Source of the DNA: Pseudevernia furfuracea
Lineage: Eukaryota > Ascomycota > Lecanoromycetes > Lecanorales > Parmeliaceae
DNA length: 64,000 nt
Direction of reading: 5' to 3'
Assembly (NCBI GenBank): GCA_022315425.1
Contig: JAIUPT010000017.1
Location: 372,001-436,000, forward strand
The translations under genes were made by a program, and so were the position numbers. This document shows, in pieces, positions 49,083 through 59,913 of this stretch (the first letter of the stretch is position 1; each line of letters starts with the position of its first letter). The notes under the pieces were generated by a model that was not told where the DNA came from, did no database searches, and worked only from the letters and a program-made list of their open reading frames with translations.

Positions 49083-49555
49083 TAATTAATAGACTTAATG
49101 ATAAGAGACTGCGTGATAGAAGGTTGTGTGACAGCCGTAGCAGACTTTCTACGTGTCGTCTTAAGGGTGATAGACAATAATTAAGTAGCTGTCTCAGACT
49201 TCTTCTGTGAAACAGAAGTCTTTGATAAAGACTAAATACTGAACTTTTTGAACTGAAGAAATTAGCTTGAATGAACTATTGTGGGAATGTTATATACTGC
49301 TTTAAATGAACTTGAGAGAGACGAGTCGTTCTTCTTCTCCTCCTCAGTATTCTCATAACTTCGTTTACGTCGCGCATTGTGATTAAAGAAGATTTTCGTA
49401 AGTTCATCTCTAGACTCACTGTCCCGTAGGAGAGGTCTTTTAGACGTGATCTGACGAGTCTTTTGACTCTGTTTAGACTTGATAGTACGAGATTGAGAAC
49501 CTACTATTTGAGATGCACGTTGAGAAGCCTGCTTCTCCGTCATTAATGTAGACAA
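49083..49555 (-). pseudogene. X accessory protein, N-terminal part
   Basis: From the minus-strand ATG at 49555 it reads MSTLMTEKQASQRASQIVGS, a Ser/Lys/Arg-rich, probably disordered and nucleic-acid-binding segment, then NARRKRSYENTEEEKKND. A TAA and further RIP-type stops follow, but the frame stays open in sense (KTSVSQKKSETAT, LKTTRRKSATAVTQPS) up to the Y insertion at 49082. Removing Y with one TA carries the frame into 22541. The two halves total 1524 bases, 508 codons. Confidence 0.68.
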
Positions 49556-51150
49556 TAAATGTTATTAACTTAACAATCGAAGCAAGCAATGAGAGTACTT
49601 AGACGAAATTAGAGATAATATTCGAAGAAATTTCTATAGTGAAGAGAGCTTGTTTGATGTTACTTTCGATATTAATCGAAAAAGCGATAGAGATATCTGC
49701 AGAAGACTTCGAAAGGCGCTCTCCAATTAGACATAATCACAAAGACAGTTCAAAGTAATAGCATATTTGAAATGTTAACAGTAGGTCATTATAACAGACT
49801 ATGACAACAGACTATGATAATAGACTATGACAATAATAATAGACTTTCTCATCAGAGGCTATCAGCACAATCCACTTTTGATATGAGTCACGCCTTTATG
49901 TCTGTGAAAAAAAACAAGTTATATGATCATCATTTATTAATTGCATACACTATTTAGATAGATATTCATGATTTGTATTTCGCGTTTGCACTGCGTTTGT
50001 CGCGATGCTTGACTTAGCAAAAATTTGTTCAATTCACTTCTGACCTCATATCAAACTCAAAGTGATACTTCTTATTTGATCACTTCTTTCTTTTTATTAT
50101 TAATTACCTCATTATCTCTCTTCTATATCGTCAATCGTTATAAGATATTTAGTCGTTCGCTGAAGGCTTCAGTGAAAGATAGCTAAGATTATCACCTTAT
50201 CTCACTTGTCTATTTATTATACACAACTATATCTATTTTATTACTACAGCTCGTCTATAAAACCTTCATCATAAAAAGCCAAGGTAAGCTGGTGCATTAT
50301 ATCATTTTTTTGAATCTCTGCACAAGGCTTCTGCGAAAGTCTTCAGCAGTGATTTTATCTTTGTATTATCTTTTTATTAAAGCTTCTCGCAGTTATTATG
50401 ATTTTCTTATTAATAGAAATATAAGAGAATAAGCTCGAATATAGAGAGACGAACAAACTTCGCGCTTTGTGTGAATTTGTAAACGCATAGAAAATGAGAA
50501 CATTTCTTGACAGTACACGCTTTGTATCGTACTTTAAGATCTACGCTGAGAACTAAATTTACTCTCAACAGAGACAAGCGTAACAGTTAAGAACATCTCG
50601 AGAACGAGAGATAAATTTCAGTACAATTCAAGAACGAATATTGATGAGCGAACGTCTGAGCTCTAACAAGTTCTCGATAGATTTTTCTGATAAGACAAAT
50701 TGAGACAGAGAAGACCATTGCGCCTATGTATTGTTTCACATCTATCGTGTCAATACGAAGACTGCTCAAGGTCTTTTCTTTAATAAAGATCTATTACCAG
50801 ATTAGATTCACCTAAGAACATGACTACTCATCAAATATGAGAAGTATAATATGACGTCTTCGAGAAGAAAGACAAAAGAAGCTACTGCGTCAAGGGATTT
50901 AAGACTCTTTGCACCCTCTGTAAGTACATAGCTATAACAGACTCTATCACCCTTCTACAATAGTCTTCATTAGACAAGCACTCTTATATAGCAGCCTTCA
51001 GCAGACACTCTTTCGTAAGCATTCTTTTGCATAACACGCACCCTTCTACAACAGCCTTCAGTAGGCACTCTTTCGTAAGCACTCTTTTGCATAACACGCA
51101 CCCTTCTGCAACAGTCTTCAGCAGACACTCTTTCGCAAGTATTCTTTTTT
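49556..51150. other. X divergent intergenic region
   Basis: Between the accessory gene (minus) and helicase (plus) of X. It includes AGACTATGACAATAATAATAG-type short repeats (49795-49850) and about three copies of a 61-bp unit (next entry). Coding frames up to 66 codons show no family motif; the one on the minus strand at 51118-51318 overlaps the helicase N-terminal repeats and is probably a shadow. Confidence 0.45.
50980..51150 (+). repeat. About 61-bp tandem repeat upstream of X helicase
   Basis: Three copies of a unit containing CTTCAGCAGACACTCTTTCG and CATAACACGCACCCTTCTAC lie head to tail. Confidence 0.75.
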
Positions 51151-52119
51151 GCATGGCACGCACTGACCCGCAGAGCAGTAGTCTATTTCATCATCGTCCT
51201 TAACACTCTCATCAAGTTCTATTTCATCACCGCCTCGCGAACCCTCGCCTGACACACTCCCAGCAAGTTCTAAACCAGCCCTATCTGACACACTTTCAGC
51301 AAGTTCTAAATCAGTCACGTAAATCTTCTCAGTAGGTTCTTAACCATCTCTGCAGTCAGAGAAACGTCTTACTAAAGAAGCTATTCGTGACTTTAAGATA
51401 GTCTTTTCGTCAAATGTTGAAGTGAAGTTAGAAGTCATAGAGCTAGATCAATGAACTGAGATCGTGACGTCTTTTGATCAAAAGCTTCGTTTTGAGCACG
51501 ATATTAACGAAGAGCGCAAAGACATCATTAAAATCGACATTAAATCTTTATTCAATGCTCAATTAATAACAATTGAGAATAACTCAGCAAAATTTGATAT
51601 TCGAGAGAGATTCTGAAAAGCTTGACTCATTGACATTCTTATTTAGAAAGATAACGATGTGCAAGCACTGAAAGAGGCTATGAATGTGACTAAGAGTATT
51701 AACTTGATTTCTAAAGAGGAACAAAAGAATTGATTTTTCAAAGTAATCGTTGATCTCGATGAGAATACAATAGATTATTAATCTTAAACTGATGCGTCTG
51801 CAGCAGAGTTCGATAAGAAACAAGTTTATTTCGATAGTAAGAATTATCAAAGGGAGAATCTATAGAAAGTCTATTATATACTCAATATATTCTTCAACGG
51901 AGATCAGACAATATTTCGTATGTCGAGGATGATCTTATCTCAATCACTGAAGTTTTGATAGTCTGTTACTATCAAGACGCTCGTGAAGTTTAATTGAAAT
52001 TCATATTCACGAGCTTCATTTCTTGTCGATCACGTTGAACTTGATAAGATATGGATTATCGTTTGTTATCTGCTATATGTAAGTATCTTTCTATTCGTCC
52101 GCACTGTCACCTCTTATAG

Positions 52120-52270
52120 TAGGCTGCAGCGGTCTTCTTATAGTAGACTTCTTACAGTAGACTTCTTGCAGCAGACTTCTTGCAATAGACTTCTTACAGC
52201 AGCCTTCTTGCAGCAGTCTTCTTGTAGCAGACTTCTTGCAATAGACTTCTTACAGCAGCCTTTTATAAAT
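52120..52270 (+). repeat. 14-15 bp tandem repeat in likely X helicase intron
   Basis: About ten copies of ACTTCTTGCAGCAG or close variants lie between GTAAGT near 52078 and the resumption of coding homology near 52290. Confidence 0.75.
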
Positions 52271-53539
52271 AGTCTATCATATCTAAAGATGTTACTAACT
52301 ATTATTCTAGCTACAAAAAGAACGAGCGGACACTCATATAAGCGAGCGTTGTCGAGTCAAATCAATTTTACTTTTAATATCTAAGAACTTGATCACACAG
52401 TGACTTAAGACCATCGATCTCATAACATCAGATCAATTTGAAATCTATAAATATCATGACGACTCTCGGCGCTTGAAGTCTATCGCAGGTGAACGAGCAG
52501 TGCTAAGCAATTTGAAGTAGTTTCACGAGCTTTTTAATGAAAAAGAACAGCGTTCACGCATTCTAATTATTAGTAGTTATACTACGTTCGTCAAACGATA
52601 TGATTCAGCTGCAAACTTCAAGTATCGAATTAACAAGCTCGCAATGTCGAAAAGAGAAGTCGATGATTAGAAACATACTTCTAATTCACGTTGAGAGGAA
52701 AATTTGAAAGACTACTTCGATCTAGTGATTAATAATAAGTGTCATCTCATTAAGTCTTTCGCAGTCGATATCTCTATTATCGTTTAGTGATTATAATCTT
52801 CACGTTATATTATAATTAGTGTTATTCTTATTCTTAACGAAATAGAGGACTAATTAGACTATATGTTCTTTGTTCAAGCTTACGATGCGAAAGACTAATA
52901 ATTAGATACATTACTTGAGGCGATACACTTTTAATAGAATCAAGACTCTTATCTTCTCTCCGATAATCACTCAGCAGCTAAATTATAGCTTATTAAACGT
53001 GCTGTAAAAGACTTTATTCTTACACGTCGAGTAAATCTCGCTGAACAAGATGCTCGTTTAACTAGAATCTGAAAAGAGCTTGTTATTCGTCGAACCCCTT
53101 AGAGTCGAATTCTCTTTAACAATAATGTTAAGATTGCAGACTCATTGTCTCGTGTCAAGATAGTTATTATTAGCTATTTATTCATCGAAGAAGAAAAGAA
53201 GATATATAATACGATGAACAATACGCTCATCGAGAAGCTTCTATTCGTTGCAGAGACACATAAGAAGTTTAGATAATCGCTCGTCACATAGCGCAATCTA
53301 TTAATATTAATAACGTGACTTCGACTAACGAAAGTAGATGCGCACTTTGATCTTAAAGCTACGAATATAAAGGCGATATTCGATATAACAGACTTCTTTT
53401 TAAATTGATTTCGAGGTCAAGATCAAAATTCTTAACTCGAAGACTTAGCGTCTATGCTACAAGAACTATTAAAAGATACATCTAAAGTACGCGCGCTTTT
53501 GCGCAACGTGCGTAGTCAGATATGTTTCTATTCTATTAT

Positions 53540-53715
53540 GCTCTCTGCAACAAGCTTCTATAACACCCTTTCTATAGCACTCTTTTTATAACACTCCTTC
53601 TGTAGCAGCCTTCTGCAGCACCCTTCTATAGCACCCTTTCTATAGCACCCTTTCTACAACACCCTTTCTGCAGCACCCTTCTGCAGCACCCTTCTGCAGT
53701 AGCTTTCTATAGTAG
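53540..53715 (+). repeat. 11-14 bp tandem repeat in second likely X helicase intron
   Basis: About 13 copies of CACCCTTCTGCAG / CACCCTTTCTATAG lie before an intron-like end TTTTGCTCTAG (53733-53743). The coding match to the Y helicase breaks here. Confidence 0.7.
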
Positions 53716-54340
53716 TTTATTAATTTTGCTCTAGGTGATAAGAGATTAAAAGAAAGTGTTGATATTTTGTTAATTGTCGACTGTGACGATGTTCTTGTTC
53801 GCCGTTTTGCAGCTATTGAAAATCGACTGTGTCACACTCGACGCTTATCAGCAGCAGAAAGAGCGCGACGCGATCATTACAGCTTTTACTAAACATGACG
53901 ATAGAGCTTAGATACTTATCACTATATACGCTATAGATTCAACGAAACTCAATTTGCAGCAAAAGTGCTGAAGGGTTTATATAATAAAGAGTGCACACAA
54001 TCTCGAAGTATAGACTCAAGCTCTTGATCGTGTCGTTAGGGTTAACAATCCCAGCTCAGTTGTATGACTCTATGAGTACTACGTGAATAACTCATTTGAT
54101 CAGCAATTCATTTAACGCAATATTAAGAAAGCTATTCCTCAAGCAATGACGGAATTGAATAAACGAATCTTCTTCGAAGTCGATGAAGGCGATTTTTTAG
54201 TGAATCTAGACGACTGAGTGTTCAAAAACGGTGAAATGATGCGTTACGAAGATGTCAAATGGGAAACGAGAGATAAGCCACGTATCTTGCCAGTATAAGA
54301 TATACTCAAGTACATTTTGACGAAAAGGAAAGAAGAGGAG

Positions 54341-54463
54341 TGTCAAAATTCGGGTCACGTGACATGGTCACGTGATGCGCTAAGGCGCATCCTCATAGTC
54401 GCTCTTTACTCTCGTAGCATTCTATAGTTTTACAACTAAGTGTCCTACCACCTATTCTTGACA
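54341..54463 (+). repeat. Copia D 5' LTR
   Basis: TGTCAAAATTCGGGTCACGT starts the LTR; TTCTTGACA ends it. It includes TCACGTGACATGGTCACGTGA and the hairpin GATGCGCTAAGGCGCATC. Confidence 0.92.
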
Positions 54464-54477
54464 GGTTATGAGCCCGG
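54464..54477 (+). promoter_or_regulatory. Primer-binding site for initiator tRNA-Met half molecule
   Basis: GGTTATGAGCCCGG directly follows the 5' LTR. It is complementary to the anticodon arm of eukaryotic initiator tRNA-Met (GGGCTCATAACC), not to a tRNA 3' end. Drosophila copia is the known precedent for such half-tRNA priming. B and C have GGTTATGAGCTCGG at the same place. Confidence 0.75.
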
Positions 54478-55707
54478 GCTTGCCCGGCGACTGTTTCACT
54501 TATACCCTATGCCTACCAGAGCCACAGTGACCTCTAAGCATCACGAGTTCATCGCAATGGACGCCGCGACAGCTATGAGACTCTGTTTTTCAATCTTCTT
54601 GAGGTGGGCATTGCCCTCTACAAAATGATCGTCTTTGGAATTCGGGGGGCTGGGAGTCCTACCGCAAATCGACCCTCGGCATATCGAATCTAATCGAACG
54701 TCGAACGTCGAACTCGCCATACGACCGTGCGATCGAATTCCACTAAGGCCCCTGAAACATTGTCAGCTTCCCTGCGTGAGACACGCTAAACACGCCCAAC
54801 GAGGACATTCCCCTCGCGGTGTACACCGCTTCAGCGTTGATAAAGCGTTTACGTGAATCGAATCAATTGTGACGACCCAAGAGGCTGGACTTCAGCATCA
54901 AATCGTCTGATCACACTTCAGAGTTGGTCAGTCACCGACAAACCTCTACTCAGAGCGCGTATACGCCTATTGAGGATCAAAACAACAAGGATTTCTTGTT
55001 GAGATAGGCCTTTCGGCCCCACAAGTCCTCTGAAGAAGAGGGCTGGGGCCCAGCCACCGAATTCTTTTCATCGCCATTCGACTTTATTCTGTCGTCGAAT
55101 ATGGCTTTATTTCACGACGATAGTCATCGAAGCGACTATTCTGGATTCGAGTCCCTATCGAAGACTCAGCATAAGAAGAACGTTATTCCTCTTCGAAGGT
55201 TTACACGCCTTCAGCAATTGTCTTCGATACAGTCTCAGCGGAAACCAGATCAATTTAAATCTTTCTTGCCCCTAAGTACCTTTCATCTCAACAACATCGT
55301 CCGTATCTATCGAAGATTCAAGCATAAGCACTTTTTATTTCTCGTGTAAGAACTCGAAGATCAGCAGTAAAAGTTATCAGATATCGATAAGACTCTCGAG
55401 AACTCTGACGAAGATCAGAGCATCTATTTCACTCTCACTGCTTTCGCGAACGTTAACAGTGTCGACTTTTAATTCGAAGTCAGCGAAGACACTCTCAGTG
55501 TCTTAAGTGACACTGAGTTATTCGATCTTCGTGTCAAAAGTTCTCTGAATCTCACTTCTTCGACTTCGACTTCTTCGACTTCAAGATCTTCGTTCTCTAT
55601 CGCCTCAGTTATCTCTCAAGCTGAGTCTTTCGTTTGAGCATCATCGTCGTCACTATTCACATCGTACGTGTCGCTCTTAGAAACCTCCTCAGTAACCCTT
55701 AGCATCT
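54478..55707 (+). other. Long copia D leader
   Basis: 1.23 kb lie between the primer site and gag. A frame starting with the ATG inside the primer site (54468) stays open apart from TGA/TAG/TAA at Trp-like positions into the 82-codon block at 55101-55349. A second frame (54440-54856) is also nearly open. Neither gives a known motif, so I do not call a gene. A Ser/Thr-Ser-Thr-Ser rich tract lies near 55550-55620. Confidence 0.45.
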
Positions 55708-58700
55708 ATGGCCGACGGAGAATCAAGCGCATAAGGCGCCGCAAGAAACATGTCAGCCCTAGTAGTTTCAGCGACTGACCCTCTCGAAGAGGGAAGCGCT
55801 TTTCCTCTAAACTTCATTGTCATTTTGAAGTTCAATCTGGGATATCGTCGATGAAAGCAGGATATCAACAATTGATTGATGCTTAACAATCTTGTTTTCT
55901 TTAATGCGATTACCAGTCATAGAGTCTGCATCGCTATCTTTTATCGTCTCGGGGATAACGATCGCGAACTCGTCGAAGTCGAATTCGACGATAAAGACTC
56001 TCAGGTCATGCTCGATGCTCTAATCAAGAACTATTAGTCTAAGAGCACGGGTCTCTATAGGGAACTAATGCGTCGAATGTTCGATCTCACTCTTGGAGAA
56101 GAGAGAGTTCGTTAATATAAAAAGAACTTTCGTAAGGTCACCTTCGACATTATCAGCCTTCATAAATCCCTCGTCATTTCGAAGTCTCTGCGAATTCTAA
56201 TTTTCCTTATAAGACTTGACGACTCTTACGACATGTTCGAGTCAAGTTACACTCAAAATCATAATCTCTTTGAGAACAAGTTCGTCAAGTTTTAAGAGGT
56301 TATCGTGATCGTCGTGAACGAAGAAGTCAGGATCTCCTTCAAAGAAGAAGAACTAATCATATATATCGCTCGTAACGATAAGAACAAAGGCAAACAAGCT
56401 GCTTTCAACAACCCCGACGACTCTGACATCAATCGTGAGATCTGCTCTCCGTGTAAGGCAGCTGATCGCAAATTCAGACATCTCTCTATCAAATGCTGAA
56501 TCAAGTTCCCTCATCTCAAGTCTGAGAAATTCATAACGAAAGAGAAAAAGAAGAAGAAGACAAAGACCTTCGACTTCGAGAATGAATTCTCAAGCAACAA
56601 GCGCAAGCGCATCGAAGAGACGTCTTTTAATGCCTCTGCTTCAGAGGAGAACGATTATCTCAATGTCAATTATATCTTTCTAAAGGAACTGAACTTCATC
56701 ATGCACTATTCGAATGTCAACCCGAACGACTTCAATATTCTCGATGCGGCTGATGATCAAGTCATTAATCTGATCGTCACGAAAGCTCTCGAACATAGTC
56801 TCATAACTGCGAATTTCGTGAATCTCCTCACCCGAGTCGTCGTAGATTCAGACTGCTCTCGTTATTCTTTCGCGAATCGTTCGATATTCATCACCTACGA
56901 AAAGATTTACTCTCGATCGATTAAGAACATCGAGGGAAGCGAAGTGCAGCTTCAAGACTATAACATCATCAGCCTCGACTGTGTGATCAGAAGAGAGTGT
57001 GTGACAGTCACTCTACGAAATGTCTTATATATGCTCGATATGAGCGTCAATCTTCTCTCGATCGATAAACTTCTAAACTTCGACATCGCTGTCTTCTTTC
57101 ATAAGATAGAATACATTCTCATCAAGAACGATCTGAAGCTTATCGATACTCGCAATCGTGATCTCTTCTTTTTGAATCTCTGACAGAGTCGAAACAGTGC
57201 TCTAATCGTCTATAGTGTGTTCTCGAATCTTATTTATCAACTCTGACATGCTCGCATGAGTTATTTAAGTCAGAACAATCTGAACAAGCTCTCAAATATG
57301 GTCGTTGAGATGAACTTCATCAAGAACATTGCGAAGGAGTATATCTGCGAATGTTATATTATGAAACGTCAGAAGACTATCTCTTATGATAGTCTCACAG
57401 AGTCAGAAACGCAGTCTGACGAATTTGTTTATAGTGATCTCGTAGAGTCTCTGTCCTCTACTGAATTCAATAACTGCAGATACTTTGTGACATTCAAGAA
57501 TGATTTCATCTCCTACTCTGAAGTGTACTGTATTCGTTATAAGAGTGAAACGTTTGTTATGTTCTTACGTTTCAAAGCCTTTCTAGAGTCACGAGACTAT
57601 AAGATCTATCGTATTCGCCTCGACAATGAGGAAGAGTATATGTTTAAGGTCTTCTTGAATTATCTCCTTCAGTGCGGAATCAGGTAGAAGCTCACTGTAT
57701 CTGAGAACCTCGAAATAAACGAGGCGATCGAACGTTTTGAGCAGATCTTGCTATATAAGATGCATCTTATACTGCTAAGTTCCCAGCTCAACAAGTCTTT
57801 CTGATCTGAAATCGTGATCATTATCAATTATTTGATGTTGCGGTCCTTCAACGTTCGAATCATTGTAACGTTATTTGAGACTTTTTATTATCGAAAGCTC
57901 ATTTTATCTCATCTGCGAACGATTGATTTCATCGTCTATGCGTTGAAGCGTATTTAAAAGAAACTCGTAAATAAAAGCGAAAAGTATGTCCTTCTGGGGT
58001 ATAAAGAGGAGTTCATTTTCCGCCTATATAACCTCATCAAGAAGAAGGTTATTCGAGTTAATGATGTTCACTTCGTTAAGAAGCGTCCCTTGATTGTGAA
58101 CCCCGAAGAAAAAACGGACGTTCATAAGCTCTCGATCAAGCGACAACGTCTTCATGTATTAGTATTCGCTGTAGAGGAGGCACTTGATGAACAGCGTATT
58201 ACTAACATTTCGAAAGACATTGCTCTTATCATGAAGCCCTCAACGACTGCATCTGCACCTGCAATAAACAGATCAAGATCAAATTTCCCATGACCAGCTG
58301 AAAAGCAGGCGCCTACATCAAAGCCCTCGTCCCTCGCACGAGCCGTATCATCGGCCGCGTTCGCGCGGGTCTCTCGGTCAATTGCTGCATCATCAGCTGT
58401 CGAAAGAATAACTCGTTCCCTCACTGTCGTCGAAATGGTTCGCGAAGACCTCGAGCTAAGTGCGGTTCAAAGGGTACTCCTTGACCATCTCGACACTACG
58501 ATTTCGAATCTGCGAGACCTATCACCTGACCCTCTCTCGGGAACATTCGCGGCCTTTGCGTTACTAACGGATCATGTCAATAAGCCGAATATTTTCGAGC
58601 CGACGACCTATCAACAGGTCATTTCCAACCAACTCTCCCGCATGCACTGGGAGCTCGCCATGCAAGACGAATACAAATCTCTCATGAACAACAATACTTG

Positions 58701-59913
58701 ATGCCTGATCCAGGCGCCTCCAGATGCTCATATTCTGAGAGGTCGCTGGGTCTACACCGTGAAGCGAGGCCTCGCTGGGGAAGTCACTCGCTACAAGGCC
58801 CGCTGGGTGATTCGAGGTTTCGAACAGCAGAAGGGTCGTGACTACCATGACACGTTCGCCTCAGTGATCAAGCCCATGAGTTATAAGGCGATCTTTGCCC
58901 TGGCAGCGGCCCTGAACTGAGACGTGAAACAAATGAACGTCAAAACCGTCTTTCTCTACGGTAACGTTCAAGAGACGATTTATGTGCGACAGCTCGATGG
59001 TTTCAGCAAGAACGACATCAAAGTTTGCAAGCTGAATAAGGCTCTCTATGAACTCAAGCAATCCCCCAGAATTTGATATCAGCACTTCTCGGAGTACATG
59101 AAGAAACTCGAACTGATATTCATCGAATCGAACGAGAGTGTCTTTATGAACGTCAAGGAGAGCATCACTGTAGCCCTTTATGTGAACGATATATTGATTA
59201 TCGACCTCAGCAAAATCGGCATTCAGCGCATCAAAAAGGCCCTCAATGACAAGTTTTACATGTTCGACTTGGGACCTTGCGTCTATTATTTAGGCATGAC
59301 CGTCAAAAGGGATCGTGTCGTCGATATCCTTCGTCTGGGACAAGCAGTCTATGTCACTCGTTTCTTGAAGCATTTCAACTGCTGGAGCCTTAATCCAGTC
59401 TTCACGCCCCTGGAAACCAGTCGCAAGCTACAATCTGCGGGAGAGGGCTATGTTGCCCCGAGAAAGCTGTGCGAGGATTATCAATCCGCCGTGGGATCCC
59501 TCATGTATGTCATGCTAGGAACTCGTCCTGATATCGCCTATGCTGTCTCTCTTGTCAGCCGCTATTCAGCCAACCCGACCCAGACACACTGGAATGCAGT
59601 GATTCGAATCTTTCGGTACCTTAGAGGCACGGTGCACTACGAACTCGTGTACAAAGGATCCCTCCAAGCCCTCACCGGGTACACCGATTCCGATTGGGCT
59701 GACGACTCGACCCGGAGGTCTACCTTCGGCTACCTATTCAACGTCGATAGCGGCGCCATCAGCTGGTCATCAAAGCGCCAAGCCATCGTCGCGTTATCCA
59801 CTTGCGAAGCCGAGTATATCGGCCAAACGTTGGCTATCAAAGAAGTCATTTGGCTGAAAACTCTCCTCAACCAACTCCTGCGGCCCCGGGACTCTGACCC
59901 GAAGGCCACCATA

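Larger units (their letters stand above)
20650..54340 (+). mobile_element. DNA transposon X (left end to truncation), split by Y
   Basis: The left end is CTGTCCGGGCCTTCTGCGG preceded by TA (20648-20649), inside transposase relic Z. X then carries subterminal repeats, the accessory gene on the minus strand (C-terminal part 21491-22541, N-terminal part 49083-49555) and the SNF2 helicase on the plus strand (about 51150-54340). Y sits in the accessory gene. The transposase expected to follow the helicase, and the right end, are not seen: copia D begins inside the helicase tail at 54341 and different DNA follows it. Confidence 0.72.
51151..54340 (+). pseudogene. X SNF2-type helicase, 3' end cut by copia D
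   Basis: Candidate ATG 51152. N-terminal SDTLSASSK repeats come first, then KEAIRDFKIVFSSNVEVK (51375-51430). FLVDHVELDKIWIIVCYLLY (about 52020-52080) stands for the Walker A region (normally DDVGLGKT). A likely intron (52077-52275) is filled with a microsatellite. Then ILIISSYTTFVKRYDSAANF (motif Ia), DLVINNKCHLIKS (DECH box, mutated), VILILNEIEDWLDYMFF, IRRTPWSRILFNN, VKIVIISYLFIEEEKKIYNT, and in the C-terminal domain RVVRVNNPSSVVWLYEYYVN (54028-54090). The tail IKKAIPQAMTELNKRIFFEV matches Y. RIP-dead. Confidence 0.78.

Noticed and set aside
55689..55889. Minus-strand frame MLSINQLLI... conserved in copia B, C and D
   Set aside because: It is antisense to the gag start; conservation follows from the sense gag sequence, and RIP leaves antisense frames open.
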